Shown: positions 1 to 9,137, counted from the first letter of the stretch. The stretch is DNA of 64,000 nt from Pseudoalteromonas neustonica (GCF_001653135.1 NZ_BDDS01000006.1:186001-250000), one strand, 5' to 3'. The notes: generated by a model from the sequence alone, not told the origin. Program-made: numbers and translations.

Positions 1-1780
1 CCATAATATTGATATCGGCATCACCCAATGCTTTAGCCATTATGTGAGCTTGATGCTCTGCAATGTCTTTGCTTGCTGAAATTTTTGCCAGTACCAACTC
101 TTTTTGTTGATTAAGCTGTAGCGTGAAACTCTCATAATCGCGGGCATCTTGATCCATAGAGTTAAGGGCTTGTAGTTTCTCTTCAAGGCCTTTTGCTTCT
201 GCACGCATTTTACGTTCAAGGTTAATCGCTTCAACTTCACCTTGTTTCTCGTTTGCATCGGCCATCGCGGTTTGAACTTGCGCTTGAGATAAACCAATTT
301 CACGATTACCTTGTGCTTCAGCCTCAAGTTTTTGACGCATTATTTTCGCATCTGTCTCGCCTTGAATTGCATTTGCTTCTGCCTTAGCTTTAATAACATC
401 AGCTTCAGCAAGACCTTGTGCCGCGGTTTCAACTTGATGTGCCTGAGCAAGGATCTTTTTAGATTCAGCTTGCTGATTAGCAATTCTCAGCTCTGCATTG
501 GCCATTGTTTCAAGTTCACGGCTTTTATACTCTGCCGCTTGCTCTTGCGCTTTTGCCGCTTCAATATCTTTAACTAATAACTCTTCTGCTTGTGCTTTAG
601 CACGGATGATCATTGCGCCTTTTTCACGTTCAGCACCAGCAAGTACTTTTACGTCTTTAATACGCTCTTCTTCTTCAGCTACTGATTTTTCAACAATAAC
701 GCGATCACGTACTACGTCAGCGATTTCTTTACGCTCAACTTCCAGCGCTTTTTCTTTGTTGATACGTAGAATTTCAGTTTCTCTTTCGCGTTCTATTACT
801 TCAATTTCACGCGAGCGCGCTACTTTCTCTTCCTCAATACCTAAAACGCGTAGTCTATTTTGTTCAGCTATATCCAGCTCACGCTGTTTATTTTGCTCGC
901 TGATACCAATAGCTTCTTCAGACTGAATACGTGCTTGTTCTGATTTAAGGCGCTCTTCTTGACGTACTTTTTCAGCTTCGGCAAATTCGCGCGCTTTAAC
1001 GGTTTCTATTTCTCGTACTTGGCGCGACATGGCATCTTGCTTTTGACGCTCAATTTCGAGTGATTTTTCGGTGGCTTCTTGATTTTGGATCTCAATTTTA
1101 GCGCGTTCGTCACACTTTAATTGATTAGTCGACACATTTTGTACAGCGGTCATTTCGGTGATGCGGCGAATACCTTCAGCATCAAGAATGTTTTGCGGAT
1201 CAAGTTTATCAATCGACGTTTGTTCAAGGTAATCGATTGCTACATCTTCAAGCGTATAGCCTGATAAGTCTTGGCCAATCACTTCTTTTATATTGTCGCG
1301 AAATTCATTTCGATGAGTAAATAACTCAACAAAATCCATGCGCTTACCCACTGTTTTAAGCGCTTCTGAAAATTTGGCTTCAAACAGTTCTTGCAAAGTG
1401 TCGTGCTCAGAGGCGCGAGCACACCCTACATGCTTAGCAACACGTAAAATATCTTCTTTATTTTCGTTTACACGAATATAAAATGTAATAGCAATGTCGG
1501 CACGAATATTGTCCTTACAGATCAAACCACCTTTATCTTTACGCTCAAGTACCATACGTTTAGTGGAAATATCCATTACTTCCATTTTATGGATTACAGG
1601 ATAAACAATACCGCCTGTAGTGGTGACATCGGGCTCATTTTTCATTTTATTAATGATCAGCGCTTGGCCTTGCTCTACTTTACGATAAAACTTGCCAATA
1701 ATAAGCAAAATAGCAAAAATGACCGCTATTGCTATACCTACAAAGGTTAATATAGGTATGAGGTTATCTAAAAATTCCAT
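1..1780 (-). CDS. yqiK: Flotillin-like membrane scaffold protein (YqiK family), 3' end outside window
   Basis: The N-terminus has one membrane helix (about residues 8-28), followed by an SPFH/band-7 domain (about residues 30-190, with segments such as GQALIINK and DISTKRMVLERKDKGG). A very long Ala/Glu/Arg/Gln-rich coiled coil fills the rest of the visible 593 codons. This is the flotillin layout, which organises membrane microdomains. The gene directly upstream on the same strand is a YqiJ-like protein, the usual partner in the E. coli yqiJ-yqiK pair, and the start lies only 60 bp after that gene's stop. The reading frame is open to base 1, so the C-terminus is missing only because of the window edge. 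Family assignment is firm; the cellular role is inferred. Confidence 0.9.
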   Translation of the reverse strand, partial: MEFLDNLIPILTFVGIAIAVIFAILLIIGKFYRKVEQGQALIINKMKNEPDVTTTGGIVYPVIHKMEVMDISTKRMVLERKDKGGLICKDNIRADIAITFYIRVNENKEDILRVAKHVGCARASEHDTLQELFEAKFSEALKTVGKRMDFVELFTHRNEFRDNIKEVIGQDLSGYTLEDVAIDYLEQTSIDKLDPQNILDAEGIRRITEMTAVQNVSTNQLKCDERAKIEIQNQEATEKSLEIERQKQDAMSRQVREIETVKAREFAEAEKVRQEERLKSEQARIQSEEAIGISEQNKQRELDIAEQNRLRVLGIEEEKVARSREIEVIERERETEILRINKEKALEVERKEIADVVRDRVIVEKSVAEEEERIKDVKVLAGAEREKGAMIIRAKAQAEELLVKDIEAAKAQEQAAEYKSRELETMANAELRIANQQAESKKILAQAHQVETAAQGLAEADVIKAKAEANAIQGETDAKIMRQKLEAEAQGNREIGLSQAQVQTAMADANEKQGEVEAINLERKMRAEAKGLEEKLQALNSMDQDARDYESFTLQLNQQKELVLAKISASKDIAEHQAHIMAKALGDADINIM

Positions 1781-1840
1781 GTTATGTCCTAACGTGATTA
1801 TTGATTTGTTATATGTTACTTATTCCTAAAACGCAGGAAA

Positions 1841-2470
1841 TTACCAAGGCTTTGCGGCAATAATGTAACAATGTTGCTCTTTGAGGTGATCAAGCAACAC
1901 AGCAGTGTCGCCTGAAGTAAAGGGTTCGTTATTTTCTGCTCTGACTTCGATTAATTGCTCAGTACCTTGAAATTGAACGCGTGCTTGACCAAATGTATTG
2001 GTTACTTTACCTGTAACAACAATACACTCTAAACCAAGTAAATCAGAACTTTGGGAGGTTTCTGCGCTAGTAAAAAAGCGCTGAAGTGGGCGTGAAATAA
2101 TAGCCGCAACGGGAATGGCAACCACCAAACAGGTTACTAGCATCACCACACCTAAAATATAAAATAAAGTGCCATCACCAAGTAAATAAGCAAAAAACTT
2201 ATGTGCGTAAATACTGATTAACCAACTAATCATCACAACAAGACTAACTGACACCGTGATAGGTATGCCACCAAAGCCCATATTCAGCCATGAACTGATG
2301 CCTGAGCTTTGCGATGCATCAGCGTCAATATCAGATTCAAACATATCAATATCAGCAAAGCCGATTAAAGTTATTGCCCAAAACAACACGACAACCAATA
2401 ACAGCGCTGAAAAAATAACAGTGGGAAAGGTAAGAGCTAAGTTTAAAAATTCCATATAACTGCAGTCCAT
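1841..2470 (-). CDS. yqiJ: YqiJ-like inner-membrane protein with C-terminal OB-fold-like domain
   Basis: This 209-residue protein has three hydrophobic segments (about residues 12-38, 70-92 and 98-125). A soluble C-terminal part of about 65 residues (ECIVVTGKVTNTFGQARVQF onward) resembles the OB-like domain of NfeD/YqiJ proteins, which pair with flotillins. It lies upstream of the flotillin gene in an apparent two-gene operon, so it probably helps anchor or assemble the flotillin. Two start codons are possible: the first ATG used here, or the one five codons downstream (MEFLNL), which fits the hydrophobic N-terminus better. Neither has a clear ribosome binding site. An acidic stretch (DIDMFESDIDADA) separates helix 1 from helix 2. 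Confidence 0.8.
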   Translation of the reverse strand: MDCSYMEFLNLALTFPTVIFSALLLVVVLFWAITLIGFADIDMFESDIDADASQSSGISSWLNMGFGGIPITVSVSLVVMISWLISIYAHKFFAYLLGDGTLFYILGVVMLVTCLVVAIPVAAIISRPLQRFFTSAETSQSSDLLGLECIVVTGKVTNTFGQARVQFQGTEQLIEVRAENNEPFTSGDTAVLLDHLKEQHCYIIAAKPW

Positions 2471-2610
2471 TTTTTAATTACAATACTTGCATATAACTTT
2501 TTATCATCTAGCGATGTATTTGTTAAGTTATTTATACCTATTATGGGTTTGAAATATAAACAATGTAAATAACTTTTGGCTACGAATACGCTAAATTAAC
2601 TAACGCTGCC

Positions 2611-2878
2611 TAGGGCGTGTTGACCTTTCGTGATTGATTTTGCAGCAGTATGTTTGGTATTTAGGCAAGGCAGAGCCTATGTGGTGTGGTTGCTCCCCAT
2701 AAATAGGCGATAACGCAGTATAAATGCCAAACATGCGCTGCCCAAAGGGTTCTTCCTAGGGGCGATTAACTCTTTGTTGCTCGATTTTTACTTAGCCCAC
2801 TAGGTTACAAATCTCGCGCCGCGATTAAATCGCCCCTAGATTGAACAAATTTCAATCTACAAAGGTCAACACGCCCTA
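2611..2878. mobile_element. MITE-like element family A, copy 1 (268 bp)
   Basis: A non-coding element with perfect 18-bp terminal inverted repeats (TAGGGCGTGTTGACCTTT at the left end, its complement at the right). It is closely related to 11038-11355 and 44010-44324. Compared with those, it lacks about 50 bp of internal sequence between two TTGC-type repeats. No ORF encodes a transposase, so it is non-autonomous. It fills most of the gap between the yqiJ-like gene and the barrel protein gene; I saw nothing else there except the promoter region of the latter. Confidence 0.85.
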
Positions 2879-2963
2879 GTATTTCACTTCTATAATTAGC
2901 GATAAATGCATTACTTAACTTAGAATGCTGAAATACAAACTTCGCTATTCTAAAAGGATATTT

Positions 2964-3749
2964 ATGCGCTACTTAATCCCACTGTCACTTTTTGCTTTAT
3001 CATGCTCCCTGCCTGTTATTGCATCGGAGCCTAAAACCCATCAATGGTTTAATACCGCAACATATAACACCTTAAAAAATATAACTAACGATAATGACTC
3101 TGTCGCGCTTTCTAGCCATTACTATTTTGCACCGCAACAACATTCTGGCGTATGGGATGATTTTGGTTACTTAGACACTGATACTAACATTAAACTTGAT
3201 TACTTTAATGATGATGACGCAGACAACTTTGGGCTGTTTGCTGAGGGCTTTTATAATAAATGGTTTGCAAGTGTTGAGCTTGCTGATTTAGGTGAAACCG
3301 ACGACTATTCATTAGGCTTAGGGTATGTATTTGCACAGTCGCTCAAAGTGTCAGTTCGTTTAGCTGAGTTTAAAGCCGCCGATACGATTTATTGGTTTAA
3401 AGCTCAATACAATCATCAACTAAATGACACAGATTACCTTGGTTTTACGATTGAAACTGACGATGATATTGATACTTGGAATGCCTCTACACGTTATTTT
3501 CACCACCTTAGTCATGAGCGCTATTTAAGTGTTGATTTAGCTTATGAAGACAATGGTGTTGATTCTGTATTCTCTGGTATGGCTAATTATTATTTTAATC
3601 GCAATGTGGCTATTGGCGCGGGTGTTGCTGATTCACATCTGCAACTTGAAGCTAAATATTTTATAAATAGCCAATATTATTTTACGGCTCACTTTAGCAA
3701 TGTTGAGGAAGGTGAACAATACGCAGCTAAATTTGTCGCACAGTTTTAA
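2964..3749 (+). CDS. Putative outer-membrane beta-barrel protein
   Basis: I do not recognise a named family. The protein has a signal peptide (MRYLIPLSLFALSCSLPVIAS, cleavage likely after IAS), then alternating amphipathic strands with many Tyr, Phe, Asp and Asn residues, and it ends in Phe (AAKFVAQF), the typical C-terminal signature of outer-membrane barrels. At about 261 residues it is short for a general porin, which suggests a small barrel. The start was placed at ATG 2964 because AAGGA lies 5 bases upstream; the ORF extends 13 codons further but lacks a site there. It stands alone, between a MITE and a convergent dipeptidase gene. Function is unknown. Confidence 0.75.
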   Translation: MRYLIPLSLFALSCSLPVIASEPKTHQWFNTATYNTLKNITNDNDSVALSSHYYFAPQQHSGVWDDFGYLDTDTNIKLDYFNDDDADNFGLFAEGFYNKWFASVELADLGETDDYSLGLGYVFAQSLKVSVRLAEFKAADTIYWFKAQYNHQLNDTDYLGFTIETDDDIDTWNASTRYFHHLSHERYLSVDLAYEDNGVDSVFSGMANYYFNRNVAIGAGVADSHLQLEAKYFINSQYYFTAHFSNVEEGEQYAAKFVAQF

Positions 3750-3770
3750 TTAACGAACCTGAACGTGGTT

Positions 3771-3795
3771 AATTGCCGCTAATCAGCGGCAATTT
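3771..3795. terminator. Bidirectional hairpin between convergent genes
   Basis: A perfect 10-bp stem, AATTGCCGCT / AGCGGCAATT, with an AATC loop sits between the ends of the barrel protein gene and the dipeptidase gene. It has only short A/T flanks, so termination is likely but may not be strong. Confidence 0.6.
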
Positions 3796-3810
3796 ATGGT
3801 ATTTAAAGTA

Positions 3811-5301
3811 TTACATATTTCCCAGTTCAATCATCATCGCGGTGTACATTTTTAAGTTTAACTTAAGCTGCTCTACAGTAATAAACTCATGCTCTGAATG
3901 GCCTGTGTAACGCTTTCCTGGCATTGATGGACCGAACGATACGGCATTATCAAATAGTTTTGCGTTTGTGCCACCACCAATCGATACAAAGCCCGCGTCT
4001 TTATCGCCAGTAAAGTGTTTAAATATATCAAGTAAAGCCTGAGCGTGTGGTGCGCTGTCGAGCAGCATTGGTTTACCAATCACGATATCAATATTACTCA
4101 ACTTGGCTTTATTTACAGATTGCCAATTTGCCAAAGCGCTGTTTATTTGTGCGCGTAATACAGCTTCATCTTTACCAACTGGGCGACGCAAGTTCACTGC
4201 AAGTGTGAGTGCATTACCATCACGCTCAATCAGTGTTGGTGCCACCGTCATTGGTCCCATAAAGTTATGCTCATATGCTATATCACCAAAATCTTTACCG
4301 TGTATATCAAGGCCTATCAGCTGGTTAATAAAATGAATTGTTTGTGCATCGCTATTACTTTCAAGCTTAATGCCTTTAAAAAGTTCAGCTAAGTAGGCAA
4401 TGGCATTCACACCCGACTCCGGCTCTGAAGAGTGTGCTGACATACCTTTAACGCTAATTAGTACTCCACTTTCTTGTTCGCTAAAGTTAAACTCTACAGC
4501 GTTTAGTGCACTCGCTGCATGTTTAAGCTTGCTAACTAATACTGTATCGGCATTATGTAATATAACACTGGCATCTTCCGGAATTTGGCTTTTAAATGCG
4601 CCACCTTTAAGTTCGCTTACATACGCGCTAGTTTGTGCCGATGTTGCATTAAAAGTAGGTTCAACCAAACTCCAGCCTTTTTCTGCCACAACTACAGGGT
4701 ATGAGGCATCAATCGTCACCGCATACTTTGGTTGTGGGTAGGTCCTCATAAACTCTTCAAGGGGTCCCCAATCAGACTCTTCAGCTAAATAAATCATTAG
4801 CTCAATGCGATTATTAAGGTCAATGCCCTGATCTTTTATTGCTTTCATTGCATAAAGCGCTGTGGCAATAGCGCCTTTGTCATCCTCTGTACCGCGAGCA
4901 ATCAATTTGCCTGGCTCTGAAGTACTGTCGATTTCAAACGGGCTTTTTTTCCATTTGCTGGCGTTAGCGGGTTGCACATCACCATGGGTGACTATCGTTA
5001 CTTTTTCTGTTTGCTTGCCCATGCCAATTAAAACGGTGTAACCCAAATCTTGATAATCAAATCCCAGCGCTGCTGCTTTCATTTTTAATAGCGCTTTAAA
5101 ACCAATAAAGTCTGGGTTGTCTGGTGTATTAATTCCGTTTTTATTGACTGTTGGAAAAGAAACCATATTTGCTAAAGTGTGAATTTGTGCATCTTGGTAT
5201 GTGTTTACTGCGTACTGCGCAACCGCATCACTACGACTATCTATATTGGCGTGAGCAGTTGCAGCTAATAACGCCAAGCTTGCTAAAAAAAATTGTTTCA
5301 A
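3811..5301 (-). CDS. Exported M20-family metallo-dipeptidase
   Basis: This 496-residue M20 peptidase has an N-terminal signal peptide (MKQFFLASLALLAATAHA), so it acts in the periplasm or outside. The zinc-site motifs are visible: THGDVQPA, GTEDDKGAIA (metal-bridging Asp), AEESDWG (catalytic Glu followed by a metal-binding Glu), and the late HSEHEF segment. The order and length match the PepV/carnosinase-like dipeptidases, whose lid domain is inserted in the middle. It would hydrolyse dipeptides or small peptides for nutrition. It is monocistronic and convergent with the barrel gene. A fragment of a dispersed repeat lies just upstream of its start. Substrate is not determinable from sequence. 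Confidence 0.88.
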   Translation of the reverse strand: MKQFFLASLALLAATAHANIDSRSDAVAQYAVNTYQDAQIHTLANMVSFPTVNKNGINTPDNPDFIGFKALLKMKAAALGFDYQDLGYTVLIGMGKQTEKVTIVTHGDVQPANASKWKKSPFEIDSTSEPGKLIARGTEDDKGAIATALYAMKAIKDQGIDLNNRIELMIYLAEESDWGPLEEFMRTYPQPKYAVTIDASYPVVVAEKGWSLVEPTFNATSAQTSAYVSELKGGAFKSQIPEDASVILHNADTVLVSKLKHAASALNAVEFNFSEQESGVLISVKGMSAHSSEPESGVNAIAYLAELFKGIKLESNSDAQTIHFINQLIGLDIHGKDFGDIAYEHNFMGPMTVAPTLIERDGNALTLAVNLRRPVGKDEAVLRAQINSALANWQSVNKAKLSNIDIVIGKPMLLDSAPHAQALLDIFKHFTGDKDAGFVSIGGGTNAKLFDNAVSFGPSMPGKRYTGHSEHEFITVEQLKLNLKMYTAMMIELGNM

Positions 5302-5344
5302 AGCGAGATCCTATTAAATTGAAAGACCAAATTAGGTGACATCC

Positions 5345-5390
5345 AAGCCCAAGTGCAACTTTGAACTCTGCATCTTGAGGTGGTTTGGGT
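5345..5390. repeat. Solo end fragment of element family B
   Basis: About 46 bp aligns to the right end of the element at 9138-9377 (shared core CTCTGCATCTTGAGGTGGTT with transitions, then TTGGGT). No matching left end is nearby, so it is a relic. It lies in the intergenic region upstream of the dipeptidase. Confidence 0.6.
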
Positions 5391-5532
5391 GATAAGTGTA
5401 ACGCCGTTGATGATTTCGATGCTAGCTTTGTACCTATCGCTACAGATATTTTCTAATCGCATAATAATTCGATAGCTAATAGCGTTCATTGCGCTGTATA
5501 ATATGCCACCATTTTTAAGGTGTGAGTGAGTT

Positions 5533-5700
5533 ATGAATCGCAGAAAGAAGATAGTTACTAAATTTAATAGCAGGGACAAGCGCGCCAATGCAAAATTACA
5601 TAAAAGTAATAAGCCCGCTTATGTCTCTAAAGCAGAACGTGAAAGATTAGCTTTACTTGCTGAAGAACAAGCAGACACTGTAGTAAGTGATGAAGCATAA
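5533..5700 (+). CDS. Small basic protein, DUF2986-like (55 aa)
   Basis: The 55-residue product starts MNRRKKIVTKF, is strongly basic in its first half, and contains the segment NKPAYVSKAERERLALLAEEQ. This pattern (MNRRKKI, then KAxAKL, then KPxYxSKAER) matches what I know of the DUF2986 small proteins of Vibrio, Shewanella and Pseudoalteromonas. A ribosome binding site (AAGGTG) precedes the ATG. No function is known for the family; the basic N-terminal half suggests nucleic acid or ribosome contact, but that is inference. It appears monocistronic. A hairpin (GCAGGAATTG arms, 5801-5829) lies downstream without a T-run. Confidence 0.72.
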   Translation: MNRRKKIVTKFNSRDKRANAKLHKSNKPAYVSKAERERLALLAEEQADTVVSDEA

Positions 5701-5910
5701 AAATAAACACGCTTCATTCGTAAGTCTATAAAGGTCAATTCTCTGCCAGTTATCGTCTTTGAGTATAGAGATGTAGGGGCGATATTACATAAACAAGCGC
5801 AGGGAATTGACTGTAAGCAATTCCTGCACAATCATTACCGCCTCATTATCTTGTTTACTCGTGATTATTTAAATACGTCTCGTACACCAATAACAACCTC
5901 AGCGCATTAA

Positions 5911-6570
5911 TCACTTTTTTTCTAACCATTTGTTCATTGCCTTATCGTAGGCGTCGGTTATTTTTGTTGTTGCGCAAGTGATACTCATAATGTAACTATC
6001 TGGTAGATCATTTTTTGGCATTACACCGGCTCCAATCGATACTTTTTTAAAGCACTTATCACCAAAGCGATAGGTGGTGAATTGCATGCTTTGCTTCTCA
6101 ATTTTTAATGGGTCTATGTTGGCTATTTGATGCTCTTTTGGGACTGTGAGACGCTGTGGTTGTGCTGAGTTTTGTGACTGTTGAAATGTTGATGGAAACG
6201 TATTTTGCTGTTTTTTTAGAATACTTTTCAAACCTAGTTTGAGGTCTATTTTTTTGTAGCTATTAGTGTCCTCTAGTGCCTTTGGCGCTGCAGGTTTTAA
6301 TGGCTTTACTTGTTTTTTAATTTTTATAATCGTGTTTTCAGCAGGAATAATAGGGTTTTCAATCTTTTTCGGTAGTGTGGCTTCTTCTCGCTGAATGCTG
6401 GGCGTTTCTATTACAGGCAATGGATTAGGTGGCGGCATACTAACTATGTATGCTTTGATGGGTGGCGTTTCTACAGCAACTAGCACTGGTGTTTTTACGG
6501 TCATTATAATTGAAAAAACAATGCCGTGGAGCAGTAATGAAATAATAAGAGGCCGGCGCCATGTTGTCAC
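5911..6570 (-). CDS. TonB-like, Pro-rich membrane-anchored periplasmic protein
   Basis: The 219-residue protein has a short cytoplasmic tail, one membrane helix (about residues 8-25, SLLLHGIVFSIIM), and a Pro/Lys-rich spacer (MPPPNPLPVIETP, then KKQVKPLKPAAPK). The N-terminal third resembles TonB/TolA-type energy transducers, including the His in the helix. The C-terminal ~70 residues (FTTYRFGDKCFKKVS...) do not show the usual TonB C-terminal fold motif (YP..A), and carry two Cys. It lies downstream of a TonB-dependent receptor on the same strand, but a terminator and a tandem repeat separate them. The start is GTG, preceded by AGGGA. It may be a specialised transducer, or a TonB-like protein with another job. 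Confidence 0.6.
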   Translation of the reverse strand: MTTWRRPLIISLLLHGIVFSIIMTVKTPVLVAVETPPIKAYIVSMPPPNPLPVIETPSIQREEATLPKKIENPIIPAENTIIKIKKQVKPLKPAAPKALEDTNSYKKIDLKLGLKSILKKQQNTFPSTFQQSQNSAQPQRLTVPKEHQIANIDPLKIEKQSMQFTTYRFGDKCFKKVSIGAGVMPKNDLPDSYIMSITCATTKITDAYDKAMNKWLEKK

Positions 6571-6764
6571 AATGTTTGTTCCCTAAACGATAATGCAATC
6601 TGACCATACAAGCTCTACAAAGTTCCTAATCATTTACACCTTGTTGTTATTTCCTAGATTCAATATTACGCTGATATTTTTGATTCAACTCAAGTTGCAG
6701 GACTTAAAGCCAAAATTGCTGTTAAGGTTACAATTATAAAACGAGAGTCGTACTTTTAGCTGTA

Positions 6765-6832
6765 TTAAGTTTAGTGATGAGTTAAGTTTAGTGATGAGTT
6801 AAGTTTAGTGATGAGTTAAGTTTAGTGATGAG
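6765..6832. repeat. Tandem repeat, 4 x 17 bp
   Basis: Four identical adjacent copies of TTAAGTTTAGTGATGAG lie between the receptor gene's terminator and the TonB-like gene. The remaining sequence in this ~300-bp gap (6587-6764) shows no gene or clear signal to me. Confidence 0.95.
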
Positions 6833-6840
6833 TTGATGTA

Positions 6841-6864
6841 AAAAGGCCAAATAGTTTGGCCTTT
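6841..6864 (-). terminator. Terminator after the TonB-dependent receptor gene
   Basis: A perfect 10-bp stem, AAAGGCCAAA / TTTGGCCTTT, with a 3-base loop and a short T-run on the minus strand lies 25 bp downstream of the receptor stop codon. Confidence 0.75.
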
Positions 6865-6888
6865 AAAGCTTAGTTACCTTTTTATTTA

Positions 6889-9051
6889 CTAAAACGCATA
6901 ACTCATCCCTAAATTAACTGAGCGCCCTTGCCCTGCTAGTTGATTAAAGCCCACGGTCATGTCTTTTTTGTATTGAGCAATACTCACCCCACCCAGTGGC
7001 AGCTGATAGTATTCATCAAGTAAATTAGTGACTGCCAACTTAACCGTCAGCTTGTCCCATGTTGCTTTGGTTTCTATGTTAAGTAAGCTATAGCTATCGG
7101 TTTTATTTTCAAAGCGGCGCGCGTCAACCCGCGTTTTACTATCAACCCATTCCCAACTTAAAGCACTTTGCCATTTACCTACTTGTTGCTCAATAGCTAT
7201 TTTGCTATGCAATGGCATTATTTGATATAACGACTCATCGCTGTCATCACGTTCACCATGTGTTGCTGTAACTCCTGCTTTTAACAACCATAACCCTGCG
7301 TGTTTACTTTCAAAAATACGCAGCGCCGCATCAACCTTTACGCCGTACAATGTCGCGTCAATGTTTGAAAACTTTAAAATATTACGCTTAGTTGAGGCCA
7401 TATCTGTACGGTTAAAGCTATCAACCACTGTGCCGTCAATATAATCATCTACTTTGCTGCGCCAAGCATTCGTTGTTATTTGCCATGATTCATCGGCTGC
7501 TGATTTAGTATAACTTGCACTTAATGTGTAGGCAGTTTCGGCTTCTAAGTCAGGGTTGCCTATATAGCCATTGCCGTCACCAAACCAGCCGATCATACTG
7601 GTTGACATTGTACTAACCCCCCAACTGTAACGCTCATATAAATTAGGCGCACGGTTTTTACGTGCTAGGCCAAGTTGTAATTCATCGTTTGCACCAACTT
7701 GGTAACGCAGCAATAAGCTGGCATCAACTAATGTATCAGTACGTTTGCGATCAAGGGCATTAAATTCTGCCGCGGCTGTCTCATTACTTTTTCCCATTGC
7801 ATGCATCCCCTCCATGGATGGCATATTCTCCATATTTTCATGCATACCACCGCCCATCTTTGTCTCAGTGTAACCTTGTACTTCTCCTGCGTTTGTTGTT
7901 ACATGCTCAATACGCGCACCAGCTGATACCCACCACTTTTTATTTAGCTGTTTTTGTAACTCAGCAAAGCCAGTAATACGATCGCGCTTACCGTCGTTTA
8001 TATTCACATAGTCATTTGGTCCCATCATCATTGAGCCTTGTACTGCTGGCCACCAATCATCAATGCGATACCCATAGTATTCTTGACCTAGCAACAACTG
8101 AGTATCTGCATCAAAGTCCAAACGCCAGTTAAGTTGATAGCTAATATCTTGCGCGTCCGTATTCATTGGCATCATGCCGGTTTTTTCTGGGGTAAAAAAT
8201 CCCATTTTATGTTTCACATCATTAAAATTAACCTGAGCCTGAAACTCACCACGGTCAATTATGCGACTATATTGCGAGATAAAACCGTAACTGGTGTTAT
8301 CGGTCATATCCATATATTGATTTGCAAAGCCCTGAAACGGTATCTTTTGATGCGTTAGTTTAATTACAAACTGCTGTTTTTCATCACGAATCGCGCCTGT
8401 TAATGCATGATTTTGAACGCGATATAGCGTATCAAGTACTAAGTCGCCACGACCATCGTCATAACTATCAGCATCCTCAAATGCGCCTTGATAACTTAAT
8501 GTAAAGCTATCGCTGGCCAAGCGTGCGCCTACACCCACGGCTTTTGCATGATTAATACTACGATACTGGGCTGATACATACCCTGAGTGCCAATCAAGCT
8601 CTGCTACTTCGCTGTACTGTGGTGCAATTGAATTCACTTTAATCACACCCGCTATATTATCGCCACCAGCACTTACCGGTGAGATCCCTGCAATAACACT
8701 ATACGACGATACTTGATTCGCTGATATGTAAGACAAAGGCGGATTCATTTGATTGCCGCAAGCTGCTGTAATATCAGCGCCATCTACAATGACTTTTACG
8801 CGATCACCCATCATGCCATTTAAAATTGGTAGGCTAGATACGCCTCCAGCCGCAGAAAAATTAACACCGAGTTCACTTAACAACTGCTCAGCTGAACCTA
8901 GCATTTCGTGCTTATTGGGGTTTTGCCCGTGCACTTCAATAACTTCGATTGATTCATCGGCGATGGCAAAAGGCGAAAGTAACATTACGATGCTCAATGC
9001 AACAGGTGAAAGTACACATTGCGAGTTAGAAAGTGAAAAGTGACTGTTCAT
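6889..9051 (-). CDS. TonB-dependent outer-membrane receptor, probable copper receptor (OprC/NosA type)
   Basis: This 720-residue receptor has an N-terminal signal peptide (to about residue 31), a possible TonB box (SIEVIEV, residues 34-40), a plug domain and a 22-strand barrel ending in Phe. In the plug, TAACGNQMNPP gives a C98-xxx-M102 pair, and H281-x-M283 (KHKMGFF) follows about 180 residues later. This is the CxxxM plus HxM copper site described for Pseudomonas OprC, with nearly the same spacing. Residues 399-419 form a Met/His-rich loop (GGGMHENMENMPSMEGMH), also typical of copper handling. It should import copper across the outer membrane with TonB energy. A 15-bp palindrome lies 67 bp upstream. 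A TonB-like gene lies downstream. Confidence 0.85.
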   Translation of the reverse strand: MNSHFSLSNSQCVLSPVALSIVMLLSPFAIADESIEVIEVHGQNPNKHEMLGSAEQLLSELGVNFSAAGGVSSLPILNGMMGDRVKVIVDGADITAACGNQMNPPLSYISANQVSSYSVIAGISPVSAGGDNIAGVIKVNSIAPQYSEVAELDWHSGYVSAQYRSINHAKAVGVGARLASDSFTLSYQGAFEDADSYDDGRGDLVLDTLYRVQNHALTGAIRDEKQQFVIKLTHQKIPFQGFANQYMDMTDNTSYGFISQYSRIIDRGEFQAQVNFNDVKHKMGFFTPEKTGMMPMNTDAQDISYQLNWRLDFDADTQLLLGQEYYGYRIDDWWPAVQGSMMMGPNDYVNINDGKRDRITGFAELQKQLNKKWWVSAGARIEHVTTNAGEVQGYTETKMGGGMHENMENMPSMEGMHAMGKSNETAAAEFNALDRKRTDTLVDASLLLRYQVGANDELQLGLARKNRAPNLYERYSWGVSTMSTSMIGWFGDGNGYIGNPDLEAETAYTLSASYTKSAADESWQITTNAWRSKVDDYIDGTVVDSFNRTDMASTKRNILKFSNIDATLYGVKVDAALRIFESKHAGLWLLKAGVTATHGERDDSDESLYQIMPLHSKIAIEQQVGKWQSALSWEWVDSKTRVDARRFENKTDSYSLLNIETKATWDKLTVKLAVTNLLDEYYQLPLGGVSIAQYKKDMTVGFNQLAGQGRSVNLGMSYAF

Positions 9052-9117
9052 TTTATTCTTTAATTACAACAGGTTTAAGATGCCTAAAGTATATACTCTG
9101 GTGAATACACTGAACAC

Positions 9118-9132
9118 GCGACAAATTGTCGC
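9118..9132. promoter_or_regulatory. Perfect palindrome upstream of the copper receptor (candidate operator)
   Basis: GCGACAAATTGTCGC has 7-bp arms around a central A. It lies between the receptor start and a MITE-like element, where a promoter would be expected. The cognate regulator is not identifiable from sequence. Confidence 0.45.
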
Positions 9133-9137
9133 ACCTC

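Noticed and set aside
40..926. Several ORFs on either strand inside the flotillin gene
   Set aside because: They are shadows caused by the Ala/Glu/Arg-rich coiled coil; the real frame is the flotillin.
5801..5829. Hairpin GCAGGAATTG-type arms after the DUF2986-like gene
   Set aside because: No T-run follows, so I do not call it a terminator; purpose unclear.
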